Source: Streptococcus sp. SPS1 (GTDB taxonomy: Bacteria; Bacillota; Bacilli; Lactobacillales; Streptococcaceae). Taken from it: a stretch of DNA of 64,000 nt. The stretch lies in contig NZ_JAQFJG010000009.1 in NCBI RefSeq assembly GCF_030439915.1, forward strand, positions 1 to 64,000, written 5' to 3'. Both the position numbers and the translations under genes were made by a program. The notes beneath the pieces were generated by a model. That model ran no database searches, was not told the DNA's origin, and saw nothing but the letters and a program-made list of their open reading frames with translations. Shown here in pieces: positions 19,773 through 28,632 of this stretch (the stretch's first letter is position 1; each line of letters begins with the position of its first letter).

Positions 19773-20702
19773 TTATTTAACCATATCAGGATCGTAATCA
19801 TAGAATCCTGTATCAAGGAAACGGTTTTTAGGGTGTAACTTGCGTACTTCCTCATCCAGCAAGAAAGCTTGGTCATGGCTAAAGTTGCCCTCTTGAATCA
19901 AACTACGTGCTTGGATAAAGAGTTTTGCAATCTCAACAAATTTCTGACCAGGAGTGTAGAGCCCTTCTAGTTTCCAGTGAGTGAAACCATGCTCTACCAA
20001 TTCTATCAATTTTGTCATCAAATCAAGGTCATTGTTGGCAAAAATGTGGGTTCCATGATTGTCTTCAAAAATGGAGTAGTGGCTCTCTGGGTCACTTGGC
20101 TCAGCCAAGAAGAGGTCACGCTTACGCGTCTTTTCATCATCGATGTGCGTAAAGTTATAGTAGTTTTGCAAGAGTGGACGTTTAGAATGGTGAATAACAC
20201 TAGCTCCGTAAACCAAAACTTCAGCAGGAATTTCCAAAATCTCTGGCATTTTGAAGAGTTCAGCTGATGGAATTTCACGCGCCAAAACAGCCTCAGATGC
20301 GCCAGCTTTTTGTCCCCAGAAGTTTATCTGACGACTGCTTGTCACCATGGTTGAAGCATCATAGATGGTCTTAAATGAATAACCATCGCGGTTGACCACG
20401 TAAAAAACGCCTGCATCCCCAATCGTAATGTAGTCTGTCTTGATTTCTTCCAAAAAGTCTAAGAAAGGCTTGATACGGTCCATCATATCTTGGTGCATGA
20501 GGGCGTTAACCGCAATAATCAATTCCTTACCAGCATCATGAACCAGATTAGCGATTTCACGCAATTGGTCATAACTAAAGATTGTTGGCAGACGAAGGCC
20601 AAAATCTTTCTCACCGACATAGATACGGTCTAGGCCAGCTTCAAGCAATTGTTTAACTTGTTCAATACTTTCAGCAGTTGCTGTAATGATAATCTTTTCC
20701 AT
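19773..20702 (-). CDS. U32-family protein (YrrN-like), without the signature cysteines
   Basis: 309 residues in one TIM-barrel-like domain. The region LVYGASVIHHSKRPLLQNYY aligns with the U32 signature, but the Cys of the classic HGA-x-C pattern is replaced. Short U32 proteins of this type pair with a longer partner. In Bacillus the YrrN/YrrO pair is linked to 5-hydroxyuridine formation at tRNA position 34, so a tRNA-modification role is more likely than proteolysis. No partner is encoded beside it. The start is ATG 20700-20702, 7 bp after an extended -10, so the mRNA is probably leaderless. Confidence 0.85.
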   Translation of the reverse strand: MEKIIITATAESIEQVKQLLEAGLDRIYVGEKDFGLRLPTIFSYDQLREIANLVHDAGKELIIAVNALMHQDMMDRIKPFLDFLEEIKTDYITIGDAGVFYVVNRDGYSFKTIYDASTMVTSSRQINFWGQKAGASEAVLAREIPSAELFKMPEILEIPAEVLVYGASVIHHSKRPLLQNYYNFTHIDDEKTRKRDLFLAEPSDPESHYSIFEDNHGTHIFANNDLDLMTKLIELVEHGFTHWKLEGLYTPGQKFVEIAKLFIQARSLIQEGNFSHDQAFLLDEEVRKLHPKNRFLDTGFYDYDPDMVK

Positions 20703-20709
20703 AGGAAAA

Positions 20710-20718
20710 ATTATACCA
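20710..20718 (-). promoter_or_regulatory. Extended -10 seven bases before the U32 start
   Basis: Minus strand TGGTATAAT, then TTTTCCT, then ATG. Predicted transcription begins at the start codon. Confidence 0.65.
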
Positions 20719-20841
20719 TATTTCTCAAAAATCAGCTATTCTTTGAAAATGAAAAGGGACTTTATTCTTTTTGTAACCTTTCTGTAATAATTCTCTACTG
20801 AAAAAATGATAAAATAGGTATGTACTGTTAAGGAGAGAATC

Positions 20842-21129
20842 ATGCCCGTAAGAAAATTACAATCCTATGAGGTAGACTATCAAGAAGAATTAAACCAGCA
20901 ACTTCCTCATTATCAAGCTTATACACCTGAAGCACAAGCTGATAGCAATCTCAAAGAAATTTTATTTTTTGTCAATATCGCTGTTTTTTGTATCTGCATT
21001 GCCATCTTTAGTTTTATCTTTTTATCACTAAAATTAACAACTGTGCTCGCCTTACCTGCAGCAATAGTATCCAGCTTACTTGTTTTAAAAGTCCAACGCT
21101 CTTTTATCAAACGAAAACTTAAAAAATAA
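20842..21129 (+). CDS. DUF3270 family small membrane protein
   Basis: 95 residues, start ATG after AAGGAGAGAATC. A soluble N-terminus of about 45 residues is followed by two hydrophobic segments (ILFFVNIAVFCICIAIFSFI and TTVLALPAAIVSSLLVL) and a strongly basic tail (RSFIKRKLKK). It should be a two-pass membrane protein with both ends in the cytoplasm. I assign DUF3270 from memory. Its function is unknown. It is convergent with ciaH and shares its terminator. Confidence 0.75.
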   Translation: MPVRKLQSYEVDYQEELNQQLPHYQAYTPEAQADSNLKEILFFVNIAVFCICIAIFSFIFLSLKLTTVLALPAAIVSSLLVLKVQRSFIKRKLKK

Positions 21130-21160
21130 ACATATCGCCCTAGTCGGAGCGATATGTTTA
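21127..21160. terminator. Shared bidirectional terminator (DUF3270 gene / ciaH)
   Basis: TAAACATATCGC (21127-21138) and GCGATATGTTTA (21149-21160) form a 12-bp stem with a 10-nt loop, then TTTTTT. It contains both stop codons. Confidence 0.85.
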
Positions 21161-22492
21161 TTTTTTCTTTTTAGATGGTGTGTGAATGGCAATCTTCACT
21201 TCAAAGATTGTTCCTTTTGGTTTATTATCTTTGACAGTAATAGTTCCTTTTAGAGCATCTACAATTTGCTTGGCCAGAGATAATCCTAAACCAAAACCAC
21301 CTTTTTGCCGGGTTCTAGCCTTATCAACTCGATAAAAGCGGTCAAAAATTTTCTTCTTATCTTCTGTCGAAATACCGACTCCATTATCAGAAACCAGTAA
21401 ATACAGATTGCGATCGGTCGCCGAGATAAGAAAATCAATTTCACCATCCTCTTCAGTATACTTGACGGCGTTATCGAAGAGAATCGTCATCAACTGCTTC
21501 AAGAGAAGTTGATCCGTCACAATCGGACGATGGATCCGATTTTCAAAACGGAAGACACGATCATTTTCCGAAGCAATCATCTCATAGTTTGTGAAAGTCG
21601 TATTGAAAAAACTGGTTGGAACTTCTGCAAGCTCCGGCTTAATCCCATCATCTCTCCGAGCTAAGTTCAACAAGTTCGTTGTCAAAAAACGCATATTTCG
21701 GACTTCTTCCAAACTCGATGCAATGCTTTCGCTCACATCCATAATGGTTGCTTCTGGCTTACGGAAAAGGGTCTCTAAGCGATTTTGCAAAACTGCAAGT
21801 GGAGTTCGTAACTCATGACTGGCATTTTCCACAAAAGACTGCTGCTTCTGCATACTTTCAAGCAGGGGCCTAACACTGACCCTAGCTAGATAGAGACTGG
21901 CAAGCAAAGACAAAATCCAGAAACTTGCCATCACAACGACAATCAATTGCTCATGCTTTTGACTGGCCTGCTCTAACTGACTGGTATTTATCAAGACAGC
22001 GGCATACTTGATATTGGTTGAAACCGAACTAATATTGGTTTCCATCAATATCATACGATAGATTTCTTCCTGCCCATAGCTATTAAAAACCTGAATCTGG
22101 TAGATATGGCCTAGTTCTTTCTTTTCTAGCTTAATCTTATCCAAGCCCAAAAATCGATTTCCAGAAAGAAGTTGAGTAAAGTTCTTATCAAAGAGAATGA
22201 CTTCCGTATTGGAACTGACATTGGGTTTTATCTCAGTCTTGCTAGTATCTGTAGCGGCATTTTCTAAATCTTTAATCTCTTCTGTTGCCCTATTTACTGC
22301 CAGCTGAATAACTGCCTGAGGATTTTCACTCAGTCCGTGGAGCTTATCATCTACTGAAGTATAAAGACTCGAATGCATGACCTGTAAAATAATCAGAGTC
22401 ATTGTCGAGAAAATCAAGGTAAAGACACCAAAGTTGCGGATAAAATAACTAAAGTCATCCGCATACCATGTTTTTTTTAGTTTACTGAACAT
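21158..22492 (-). CDS. ciaH: Sensor histidine kinase CiaH
   Basis: 444 residues, the pneumococcal length. A transmembrane segment near residues 18-40 and another near 185-205 bracket an extracytoplasmic sensor domain. HisKA follows with [16 protein letters not shown] (phospho-acceptor His near 226), then N, G1 and G2 boxes ([32 protein letters not shown]). CiaH phosphorylates CiaR and affects competence, beta-lactam tolerance and cell-envelope stress. It overlaps the ciaR 3' end by 11 bp. No obvious loss of conserved residues. Confidence 0.97.
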   Translation of the reverse strand: MFSKLKKTWYADDFSYFIRNFGVFTLIFSTMTLIILQVMHSSLYTSVDDKLHGLSENPQAVIQLAVNRATEEIKDLENAATDTSKTEIKPNVSSNTEVILFDKNFTQLLSGNRFLGLDKIKLEKKELGHIYQIQVFNSYGQEEIYRMILMETNISSVSTNIKYAAVLINTSQLEQASQKHEQLIVVVMASFWILSLLASLYLARVSVRPLLESMQKQQSFVENASHELRTPLAVLQNRLETLFRKPEATIMDVSESIASSLEEVRNMRFLTTNLLNLARRDDGIKPELAEVPTSFFNTTFTNYEMIASENDRVFRFENRIHRPIVTDQLLLKQLMTILFDNAVKYTEEDGEIDFLISATDRNLYLLVSDNGVGISTEDKKKIFDRFYRVDKARTRQKGGFGLGLSLAKQIVDALKGTITVKDNKPKGTIFEVKIAIHTPSKKKK

Positions 22493-23156
22493 CTTTTAAA
22501 ATATACCCAACACTGCGCAAGGTTTGCAAATTCTCTGCAAAAGTGGTTCCTTTTAATTTCTTACGGACTTTTGAAACATAAACTTCGACAACTGAAATCG
22601 TTGTGTCACTATCAAATCCCCATAGACGATCAAAAATCTGCGTCTTAGGCAAAATAACATTTTGATTTTGAAGGAAATAAACTAGTAAATCGAACTCTTT
22701 CCCCAGCAATTCGACAGTAGTATCTTCAACCTTAACGGTATTTGTTGATAAATTGATGAGAATATCTCCATAAGATAGCGTATTTTCATTAAACTTACCT
22801 GAACGTTTGAGAAGGGCCTGAATCCGCATTTTGAGTTCTTCTAGGTAGAAAGGCTTGGTCAGATAATCATCCGCTCCCAGTTCAAATCCATGTCCCTTGT
22901 CATCCAAACTTTCCTTGGCAGTCATAATCAGAACTGGAGTCGTAATCCCCTTTTCACGCAATTCTTTCAAGACTTGGAAACCATTTTTTTCAGGTAACAT
23001 CAAATCGAGCAAAATCAAGTCATAGACGCCACTTTCAGCTTCGTAGAGACCTTCTTCTCCATCAAATACCTGCATGACATCCGCAAAATCGTCTAAAAAG
23101 TCAAATACTGAATTTGACAGGCCTAGGTCATCCTCAACTAATAAGATTTTTATCAT
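22482..23156 (-). CDS. ciaR: Response regulator CiaR
   Basis: 224 residues from ATG 23154-23156, preceded by AAGGAGGAG. The longer frame would begin inside the terminator region. Receiver domain: acidic pocket VEDD and phospho-Asp51 in [11 protein letters not shown], Thr in [10 protein letters not shown], Lys in DYLTKPF. The C-terminal OmpR/PhoB winged helix has [14 protein letters not shown]. CiaR binds paired TTAAG half-sites and drives htrA, csRNA and teichoic-acid genes in pneumococcus. It is cotranscribed with ciaH. Confidence 0.97.
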   Translation of the reverse strand: MIKILLVEDDLGLSNSVFDFLDDFADVMQVFDGEEGLYEAESGVYDLILLDLMLPEKNGFQVLKELREKGITTPVLIMTAKESLDDKGHGFELGADDYLTKPFYLEELKMRIQALLKRSGKFNENTLSYGDILINLSTNTVKVEDTTVELLGKEFDLLVYFLQNQNVILPKTQIFDRLWGFDSDTTISVVEVYVSKVRKKLKGTTFAENLQTLRSVGYILKDVQ

Positions 23157-23180
23157 GAGAAACTCCTCCTTATTAAAACC

Positions 23181-23189
23181 ATTATACCA
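23181..23189 (-). promoter_or_regulatory. ciaR promoter, extended -10
   Basis: Minus strand TGGTATAAT, 24 bp before the ciaR ATG. A TTTAAG at 23197-23202 resembles one CiaR half-site, but the second half-site reads TTTGGT, so direct autoregulation is only possible. Confidence 0.6.
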
Positions 23190-23203
23190 AATTTGCCTTA
23201 AAA

Positions 23204-23245
23204 AAAACTCAACTCTCTGCATTTTATATGAGATAGCTGAGTTTT
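23204..23245 (-). terminator. pepN terminator
   Basis: AAAACTCA (23204-23211) pairs with TGAGTTTT (23238-23245), with partial pairing inside, and a run of T on the minus strand. It insulates pepN from ciaRH. Confidence 0.7.
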
Positions 23246-23262
23246 CTTTTATTTAGTCTTAA

Positions 23263-25809
23263 TTATTTAGTTCCGTATTGAAGAACAACTGCTTCCACTG
23301 CAGCTTTTTCACGGTTAATCAAGTCAACACGCGCTGCAATTTCTTTGATTCCCATACCGATGTTACGGCTAAGAGCAAGGTCAGAAAGTTGCGGTTCAAA
23401 GAATTCCTTGTACTCTGCCAAACGTTGCTGAGTCTTAAATACGTGTGCAGGAAGGATAACAAAGCTATCAAAGCTCATATCTCCTCCAAGGGCTGCCTTA
23501 ATCCAAGCCCAGTTTTCACGCGCCCAAGACCAAGCTGTTTCCTGAGTTGCTTGATGACCTAAGAATTGGTAATACCAAGCAGACAAGTCCTGTGGTTTAA
23601 CCACAAATTTGTCCTTCCAAGCAGCAATCAAGGTTTGGATATTGTCCGCATCTTTACTATAGGCAAGAGCAGCTGCCAACTGACGTTTAAAGACAGCATC
23701 TGTTGCATGAGTATAAGTATCAAGATAAAGTGCTAACAAGTCTTTAGTCTCATGATGTTTCATCTCATTGATTAGAACTTGTGAGCGAATAGCTGCTGGA
23801 AGTCCTGCTAGATTCTCCTTGTGAGCCGCGAAGATTTGGCTAGCGACTTGACTAGCTTCTGCATCATTTGAGCGAATCATCATAGAAACAGCCAACTGAC
23901 GAACCAATTCATCCTCATCTGATTCTCCGTCTTTAGCTGCAAAACCAAGACGGTCATAGTTGTGACGAGCCAATTTAGCAACCAAGGCTTTGAAGGCTCT
24001 TTCAGCTTCTGTTCCTTCATCGATAAAGCGCTCAAGAGCAGAAATTACTTCAGAAACAGCTGAAACGACAAGGTAAGATTCTTCCTTAGCAAGTTTATCA
24101 AGAACTGGGAGCAAGTCAGCATAAGAAATGTGCCCTGCTTCAGCAAGCAAACGACGTTCTTGGACGATTTGCAATTTGCTTGTGTTATCAAGATCAACTA
24201 GGTCAGCAAGAACAGCTTCTAACAAGTCTCCTTGATAGTCTGTAATGTAGTGGGCTGTATTTTCTGTGTTGAGGCGAAGTGCTGTTTTGTTTTCAGCAAG
24301 AAGAGCTGCGTAGCCAGGAATTTCGATACTTTCAGTTTCAAGTGTATCAGGCAAGCCTTTCCAGTTACTATTGAGTGGCACAACCCAGAGACGGTTCTTA
24401 TTTTCGTGCTCACCGATGAAGAATTGTTTTTGTGAAATCTTCAAGACATCATTTTCAACTTTGACAGTAAGAACTGGGTAACCAGGCTGTTCCAACCAAG
24501 AATCCATGAAGGCTGCGACATCACGTCCTGACGCTTGACCAAGGGCATCCCAAAGGTCACTACCAATGGTGTTGCTGTATTGGTGTTTTTCAAAGTAAGC
24601 GTGCAAACCTTTAGCAAAATCAGCATCTCCTAGCCAACGGCGAAGCATGTGCATGAGACGGCTTCCTTTGGCATAGACGATAGCACCATCAAAGAGCGTA
24701 TTGATTTCATCTGGGTGTTTGACTTCGACGTGAACAGACTGAACACCATCAGTCGCGTCACGTTCAAGAGCAAGAGGCACTCCACCTGTTTGGAAGTCTT
24801 CAAAAATATTCCAGCTTGGTTCAATAGCATCCACACAGACGTACTCCATCATGTTAGCAAAGCTTTCATTGAGCCAAAGGTCATCCCACCATTTCATAGT
24901 AACAAGGTTACCAAACCATTGGTGAGCCAACTCATGTGCCACAACTAGGGCAACTTGTTGACGGCTGGCAAAGGTAGAGTTCTCATCCACAACCAAGTAA
25001 ACTTCACGGTAGGTCACAAGACCCCAGTTTTCCATAGCTCCAGCTGAGAAGTCAGGAAGGGCGATATGGAGAGATTGAGGGATTGGGTACTTAACTCCAT
25101 AGTAATCTTCGTAAAACTCGATAGAGCGAACAGCAATATCCAGTGAGAAATCAAGGTTAGATAGTGGATGGGCTTTGGTTGAGTAGACACCTACGAGGGT
25201 ACCGTTTTTAGTTTTAGCCGTCACACCTTGCAAATCACCCGCAACAAAGGCTAACAAGTAAGAAGACATGCGAGGTGTTGTCTCAAACTTCCAGATACCT
25301 GTTTCCTTACGGTTTTCAACATCGATTTCTGGCATGTTAGACAAGGCCAATTCACCTTCTGCTTGGTCAAAACGTAGAGAGAGGTCAAAAGTTGCTTTGG
25401 CTTCAGGCTCATCCACACATGGGAAGGCTTCGCGCGCAAAGTGGCTCTCGAATTGTGTTGACAAGACTTCCTTCTTGACACCATCAACTGTGTAGTATGA
25501 AGGATAAATCCCTGTCATGTTATCTGTAATTTTACCAGAAAAGACAAGAACCAATTCAACTTGACCAGCCTCAGCCAATTCGATATGAAGGGCTTCATTT
25601 TCATGGTCAACTGTAAATGGACGAGCTTGACCTGCAACTTCTACAGAAGCGATTTCCAAGTCTTTTTGATGAAGGGAAATGCGGTCACTCTGTGCTTGAC
25701 CAGTGATGGTCACCTTCCCTGAAAACGTCTTGGTCTCACGACTCAAGTCTAAAAATAAATCATAGTGTTCAGGAACAAATTGCTTAATAAAATGTTCAAC
25801 TGCTTGCAT
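23263..25809 (-). CDS. pepN: Aminopeptidase N, M1 family
   Basis: 848 residues, identical in length to streptococcal PepN. It is a zinc metallopeptidase that removes N-terminal residues from peptides in the cytoplasm and supplies amino acids. The exopeptidase motif GAMENWG lies near residue 257 and the zinc site HELAHQW near 290, with the third ligand Glu in WLNESFANMMEY. An ERAP1-like helical C-terminus follows. No signal peptide is present. It is monocistronic, with its own promoter, a leader palindrome and a terminator. Confidence 0.97.
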   Translation of the reverse strand: MQAVEHFIKQFVPEHYDLFLDLSRETKTFSGKVTITGQAQSDRISLHQKDLEIASVEVAGQARPFTVDHENEALHIELAEAGQVELVLVFSGKITDNMTGIYPSYYTVDGVKKEVLSTQFESHFAREAFPCVDEPEAKATFDLSLRFDQAEGELALSNMPEIDVENRKETGIWKFETTPRMSSYLLAFVAGDLQGVTAKTKNGTLVGVYSTKAHPLSNLDFSLDIAVRSIEFYEDYYGVKYPIPQSLHIALPDFSAGAMENWGLVTYREVYLVVDENSTFASRQQVALVVAHELAHQWFGNLVTMKWWDDLWLNESFANMMEYVCVDAIEPSWNIFEDFQTGGVPLALERDATDGVQSVHVEVKHPDEINTLFDGAIVYAKGSRLMHMLRRWLGDADFAKGLHAYFEKHQYSNTIGSDLWDALGQASGRDVAAFMDSWLEQPGYPVLTVKVENDVLKISQKQFFIGEHENKNRLWVVPLNSNWKGLPDTLETESIEIPGYAALLAENKTALRLNTENTAHYITDYQGDLLEAVLADLVDLDNTSKLQIVQERRLLAEAGHISYADLLPVLDKLAKEESYLVVSAVSEVISALERFIDEGTEAERAFKALVAKLARHNYDRLGFAAKDGESDEDELVRQLAVSMMIRSNDAEASQVASQIFAAHKENLAGLPAAIRSQVLINEMKHHETKDLLALYLDTYTHATDAVFKRQLAAALAYSKDADNIQTLIAAWKDKFVVKPQDLSAWYYQFLGHQATQETAWSWARENWAWIKAALGGDMSFDSFVILPAHVFKTQQRLAEYKEFFEPQLSDLALSRNIGMGIKEIAARVDLINREKAAVEAVVLQYGTK

Positions 25810-25831
25810 AGTTTTCTCCTATTCTAAGTTT

Positions 25832-25847
25832 AAGAGCTATAGCTCTT
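25832..25847. promoter_or_regulatory. 16-bp palindrome in the pepN leader
   Basis: AAGAGCTATAGCTCTT is a perfect palindrome between the pepN -10 and its Shine-Dalgarno. It may be an operator for a dimeric regulator or an RNA hairpin. I do not recognise the regulator. Confidence 0.4.
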
Positions 25848-25861
25848 CTTCAAACAAACTT

Positions 25862-25870
25862 ATTATAACA
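25862..25870 (-). promoter_or_regulatory. pepN promoter, extended -10
   Basis: Minus strand TGTTATAAT about 52 bp before the ATG. No good -35 is seen. Confidence 0.65.
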
Positions 25871-25931
25871 TGTTTTGCCTAAGAAAAAAGGATTGGACAG
25901 CGATTTCCAAAACTTTCTTCCGTCTAGCAGT

Positions 25932-26372
25932 CTACAGAGGGTAGACCTTGCGAAATTCTTCTAAAACAACCTTGCTTTCAGGTGTAAAAGTCAATCCTGC
26001 TTCACCCAAGCAGTCTCTGAAAAAATCCTCATGAACCTGGCGCCAATATACAAGTGTCTTGTCTCCCTCACCTTCCTTATAGGCATGGTCAGCCGAAACT
26101 TGACTGAAAGGCTGAACGGAAACCTTTGTAATTTCGACAATACAGACAGCCTGATTTTGACTATCTAAAATGACATCAAAAGTTCCTTCTTGAGGAAGAG
26201 ACTCGGCTTCTAGTGCATAGAGGTCGTAGGCTGAAGCTGTTGCAGTCTTTTCGCCTCTTAAAACCAAATCTGCTAAAAGGTCTGGTTCCACTCCAAAAGC
26301 CCAAGCATCGATTTCATCTCCTATAGAGGGGTTGATTTTCTTATATGCCTTCCACATTTCTTGCGGTGTCAT
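25932..26372 (-). CDS. ASCH domain protein
   Basis: 146 residues, ATG preceded by AAAGGAG. The ASCH fold (related to PUA) is indicated by WAFGVEPDLLADLVLRGEKT, with the characteristic GxKxxT-type turn, then DVILDSQNQAVCIVEITKVS and EGEGDKTLVYWRQVH. ASCH proteins bind RNA or modified nucleosides, and some hydrolyse N4-acetylcytidine. It is the last gene of a five-gene unit and overlaps the PEP-barrel gene by 32 bp, so the two are translationally coupled. A nucleoside-handling role is inferred. Confidence 0.85.
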   Translation of the reverse strand: MTPQEMWKAYKKINPSIGDEIDAWAFGVEPDLLADLVLRGEKTATASAYDLYALEAESLPQEGTFDVILDSQNQAVCIVEITKVSVQPFSQVSADHAYKEGEGDKTLVYWRQVHEDFFRDCLGEAGLTFTPESKVVLEEFRKVYPL

Positions 26373-27219
26373 GGGTGCTCCTTTGTAATTTTTTACTTTC
26401 TTCTTTTATGTGTTTAAGATGATCTGGATGGTCAATTTCTAAATCAAAAATCTCTAGAATAGAACTGTAGTGAATAATGCACTTGATACCCAACTGATTC
26501 ATTTTTTGTATGAAAGAATCATTCAGATAGCCTGCTACAGCAAAGTCAATCTTTTTCATCCTTGCTTTATCCTGCATATCTCTTAGCATATCTAACATAA
26601 TTGGACTTTCCATATCATGCCATTGACTGTTTCTCACAGTGGCAAAAATAAAAGAAGTCAAATCATTCATTCCAACTACAATCTTTGAAATGCCCGTTTC
26701 CAGTATCCTATTTAAGTCAAAATACGCTGACGGTAATTCAATCATCGTGCCGACTTTCCCAGTAAAGCCATGCTGACGTAATACTGTAATAGCTTGCTTT
26801 AATTGGTCGGCATCATTGACAAAAGGAAAAATAAGAGACAGATTGGGATTAGTTTGATAAACTTCTGTAACAACATTTGCTTCAGCCTGAAATTCATCCG
26901 GACACGCCAGTAAACGCCTAGTCCCTCTATAACCAAACAAGGGATGCCCTTCATCAAAATACTCTTTAGTCCCCTCTAAACAATTAGCTTCTGTATTTGT
27001 TAATTCTGAAAAACGATACCAGATTTCTTCATCTGAGTACAAGGAGCAAATAGTATCTAGATAATCTTTTACAAATTGCTGACAACTTGCTAATATGATG
27101 TTTTGATTGAGCTCTCTCAACAAGTATTCCCCACGAATCATTCCAATGTGGTGAAATAGTTGAGGATAAACTTTTTCAAGAATTTTTTCTCCACTAAGGG
27201 CAAGTTGATTTCTCATCAT
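26341..27219 (-). CDS. Stand-alone PEP-utilising-enzyme TIM barrel
   Basis: 292 residues resembling only the C-terminal PEP/pyruvate-binding barrel of PEP synthase, PPDK and PTS enzyme I. Conserved sites: IRGEYLLRE (Arg near 29), WYRFSEL (Arg near 69), HPLFGYRGTRRL (Arg near 98), TMIELPSAYFD (Glu near 161), VVGMNDLTSF (Asn-Asp near 185) and Arg near 196. The phospho-His and ATP-grasp domains are absent. The catalytic Cys of the usual CGE motif is replaced (FAVAGYL). It may bind PEP, pyruvate or oxaloacetate without phosphotransfer. Two adjacent ATGs exist (27219 or 27216). It overlaps genes on both sides. Confidence 0.78.
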   Translation of the reverse strand: MMRNQLALSGEKILEKVYPQLFHHIGMIRGEYLLRELNQNIILASCQQFVKDYLDTICSLYSDEEIWYRFSELTNTEANCLEGTKEYFDEGHPLFGYRGTRRLLACPDEFQAEANVVTEVYQTNPNLSLIFPFVNDADQLKQAITVLRQHGFTGKVGTMIELPSAYFDLNRILETGISKIVVGMNDLTSFIFATVRNSQWHDMESPIMLDMLRDMQDKARMKKIDFAVAGYLNDSFIQKMNQLGIKCIIHYSSILEIFDLEIDHPDHLKHIKEESKKLQRSTHDTARNVEGI

Positions 27220-27694
27220 TCACCTTCCAATTCATGTAAGAAGTCTTGTCCAGTTCTGGAAATCCTAATAATTCAGACTTAACCTTCAAGACTAATGGCG
27301 ATGCATTTTCTTCTGTAATCTCTTGAATATCCATCCAAATATATCCAAGTGAATCATTCGCACCATCAGAGACAGCTTCCGAAGTCGTAACTTGAGGTGC
27401 ACTCTCATTCATTTCAACATCATACAAGGCCATGACATGGTGAACCATAAAATTTTTTAACTCTTCCCTGACGAAAACATCGTAGATTCGAGTATTAGAG
27501 TTGCTTCTAACAGTAAATCCCGTCTCTTCCATGACTTCTCTAGTCAGCGTTTCCGTCAGTCCTTCACCAAGTTGCTGACTGCCTCCAGGTAGATCAGAAC
27601 GATGTTGATAAGGACCTCTCGTTTTTTCAATGCAGAGTAACTTCCCATTTTCAAAGCAAACAGCGTAGACTCCAAAGTGATTTTTGATTTCCAT
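27194..27694 (-). CDS. NUDIX hydrolase
   Basis: 166 residues, ATG after AGGAGGAG. The NUDIX box reads GGSQQLGEGLTETLTREVME then ETGF, with the metal-binding REVMEE core intact. The N-terminus FGVYAVCFENGKLLCIEKTR is typical of the fold. It overlaps the PEP-barrel gene by 26 bp and follows the SDR gene by 10 bp. The substrate is unknown. In an operon with a Tad2-like protein and an ASCH protein, a nucleotide or dinucleotide substrate is reasonable. Confidence 0.88.
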   Translation of the reverse strand: MEIKNHFGVYAVCFENGKLLCIEKTRGPYQHRSDLPGGSQQLGEGLTETLTREVMEETGFTVRSNSNTRIYDVFVREELKNFMVHHVMALYDVEMNESAPQVTTSEAVSDGANDSLGYIWMDIQEITEENASPLVLKVKSELLGFPELDKTSYMNWKVNDEKSTCP

Positions 27695-27704
27695 CCAACT
27701 CCTC

Positions 27705-28403
27705 CTACTTCAAAGACCATCCACCGTCTATTGTCAGAATTTGTCCCTGCATGGCAGATGCCTTTCCACTAGCCAAAAAGAGACTGACTTCTGCTACTTC
27801 CTCTGGTTCAATCCAGCGCTTGATTGGTGTTTCACTAGCCACCCAGTCTGCTAAGCCACCTGGTTCAAAGTCGGCAGCAGTCATAGCTGTCTTGACTGCT
27901 CCTGGAGCAATCCCAAAGACCTGAATCCCAGCTCCAGCATAGTCTAGAGCCAACTGCTTGGTGAAGCCAGCTAAGGCATGCTTAGAGGAAGTATAGGCGT
28001 GACCACCTCCACCTGCTAGGCTCGAAGCAATAGAGCACATATTGATAATAATTCCCTTTTTATTTTCCAGCATTTGCGTCAAATAATAGCGAGTCAACTC
28101 AACAGGAGTCACGTAGTTAATTTCAAAAATTTCTTGAATTTCCTGCGCTGATTGTTCCAATAGGGGTTTATAAGCATCCAACACTCCAGCAGTATTGCAC
28201 AAAATATCTACCTGAGGACACCAGTCAAAAATAGGCTCCAAGTCCAAGGTCAAATCTCTCTGTAAAAAATGAAAATCACCCTCTAAGAGTGGATTTTCAC
28301 CTTGGTCAACTCCATAAACTTGATAGTCCTTCTCTAAAAAAAGGCGAGCTTGAGCCAGACCGATTCCTGAACTCACTCCCGTAATCAATACACGTCTAGT
28401 CAT
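27705..28403 (-). CDS. Short-chain dehydrogenase/reductase
   Basis: 232 residues. NAD(P)-binding TGVSSGIGLAQARLF, NTAGVLD in place of the common NNAG, catalytic Ser region MCSIASSLAGG, and YTSSKHALAGF with the catalytic Tyr and Lys. The C-terminus LTIDGGWS is the classic SDR end, resembling 3-oxoacyl-ACP reductases. It overlaps the DUF2829 gene by 8 bp. The substrate is not predictable; the name 3-oxoacyl reductase would be too specific. Confidence 0.92.
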   Translation of the reverse strand: MTRRVLITGVSSGIGLAQARLFLEKDYQVYGVDQGENPLLEGDFHFLQRDLTLDLEPIFDWCPQVDILCNTAGVLDAYKPLLEQSAQEIQEIFEINYVTPVELTRYYLTQMLENKKGIIINMCSIASSLAGGGGHAYTSSKHALAGFTKQLALDYAGAGIQVFGIAPGAVKTAMTAADFEPGGLADWVASETPIKRWIEPEEVAEVSLFLASGKASAMQGQILTIDGGWSLK

Positions 28404-28632
28404 GCACTTCTACCCAATCCGTCGCTAAAACATCACAAGGTGTCGGACTCCACATGGAAAAACCTTCTCCTTCTCCAGACACGTTGATTAGGAAATAAGG
28501 TGTCACTTCAAGTGCAACCCCATTTTGCTCGATAGTGTCAAAAAGTTGGACATAGTTTTCAGCACCTCCCCAACCAGTTCGTACATATTTTCTCTTAACC
28601 TTTAACCCAGGCAGGATTTCTTCAAATGTCAT
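28396..28632 (-). CDS. DUF2829 / Tad2-like protein
   Basis: 78 residues from ATG 28630-28632 (MTFEEILPGLKVKRKYVRTG), chosen because AAGGAG lies 6 nt upstream; a longer frame adds seven residues. The pattern of an N-terminal FEEIL, a basic stretch, the TGWGG turn, TPYFLIN and the C-terminal MWSPTPCDVLATDWVEV fits DUF2829. That is the family of phage anti-Thoeris protein Tad2, which binds cyclic-ADP-ribose-type signals. Here it is chromosomal and heads a metabolic-looking operon rather than a prophage. Ligand binding is inference. Confidence 0.68.
   Translation of the reverse strand: MTFEEILPGLKVKRKYVRTGWGGAENYVQLFDTIEQNGVALEVTPYFLINVSGEGEGFSMWSPTPCDVLATDWVEVHD

Noticed and set aside
23181-23203. 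CiaR autoregulatory site upstream of ciaR
   Set aside because: Only one half-site (TTTAAG) is good; the second at the right spacing is TTTGGT.
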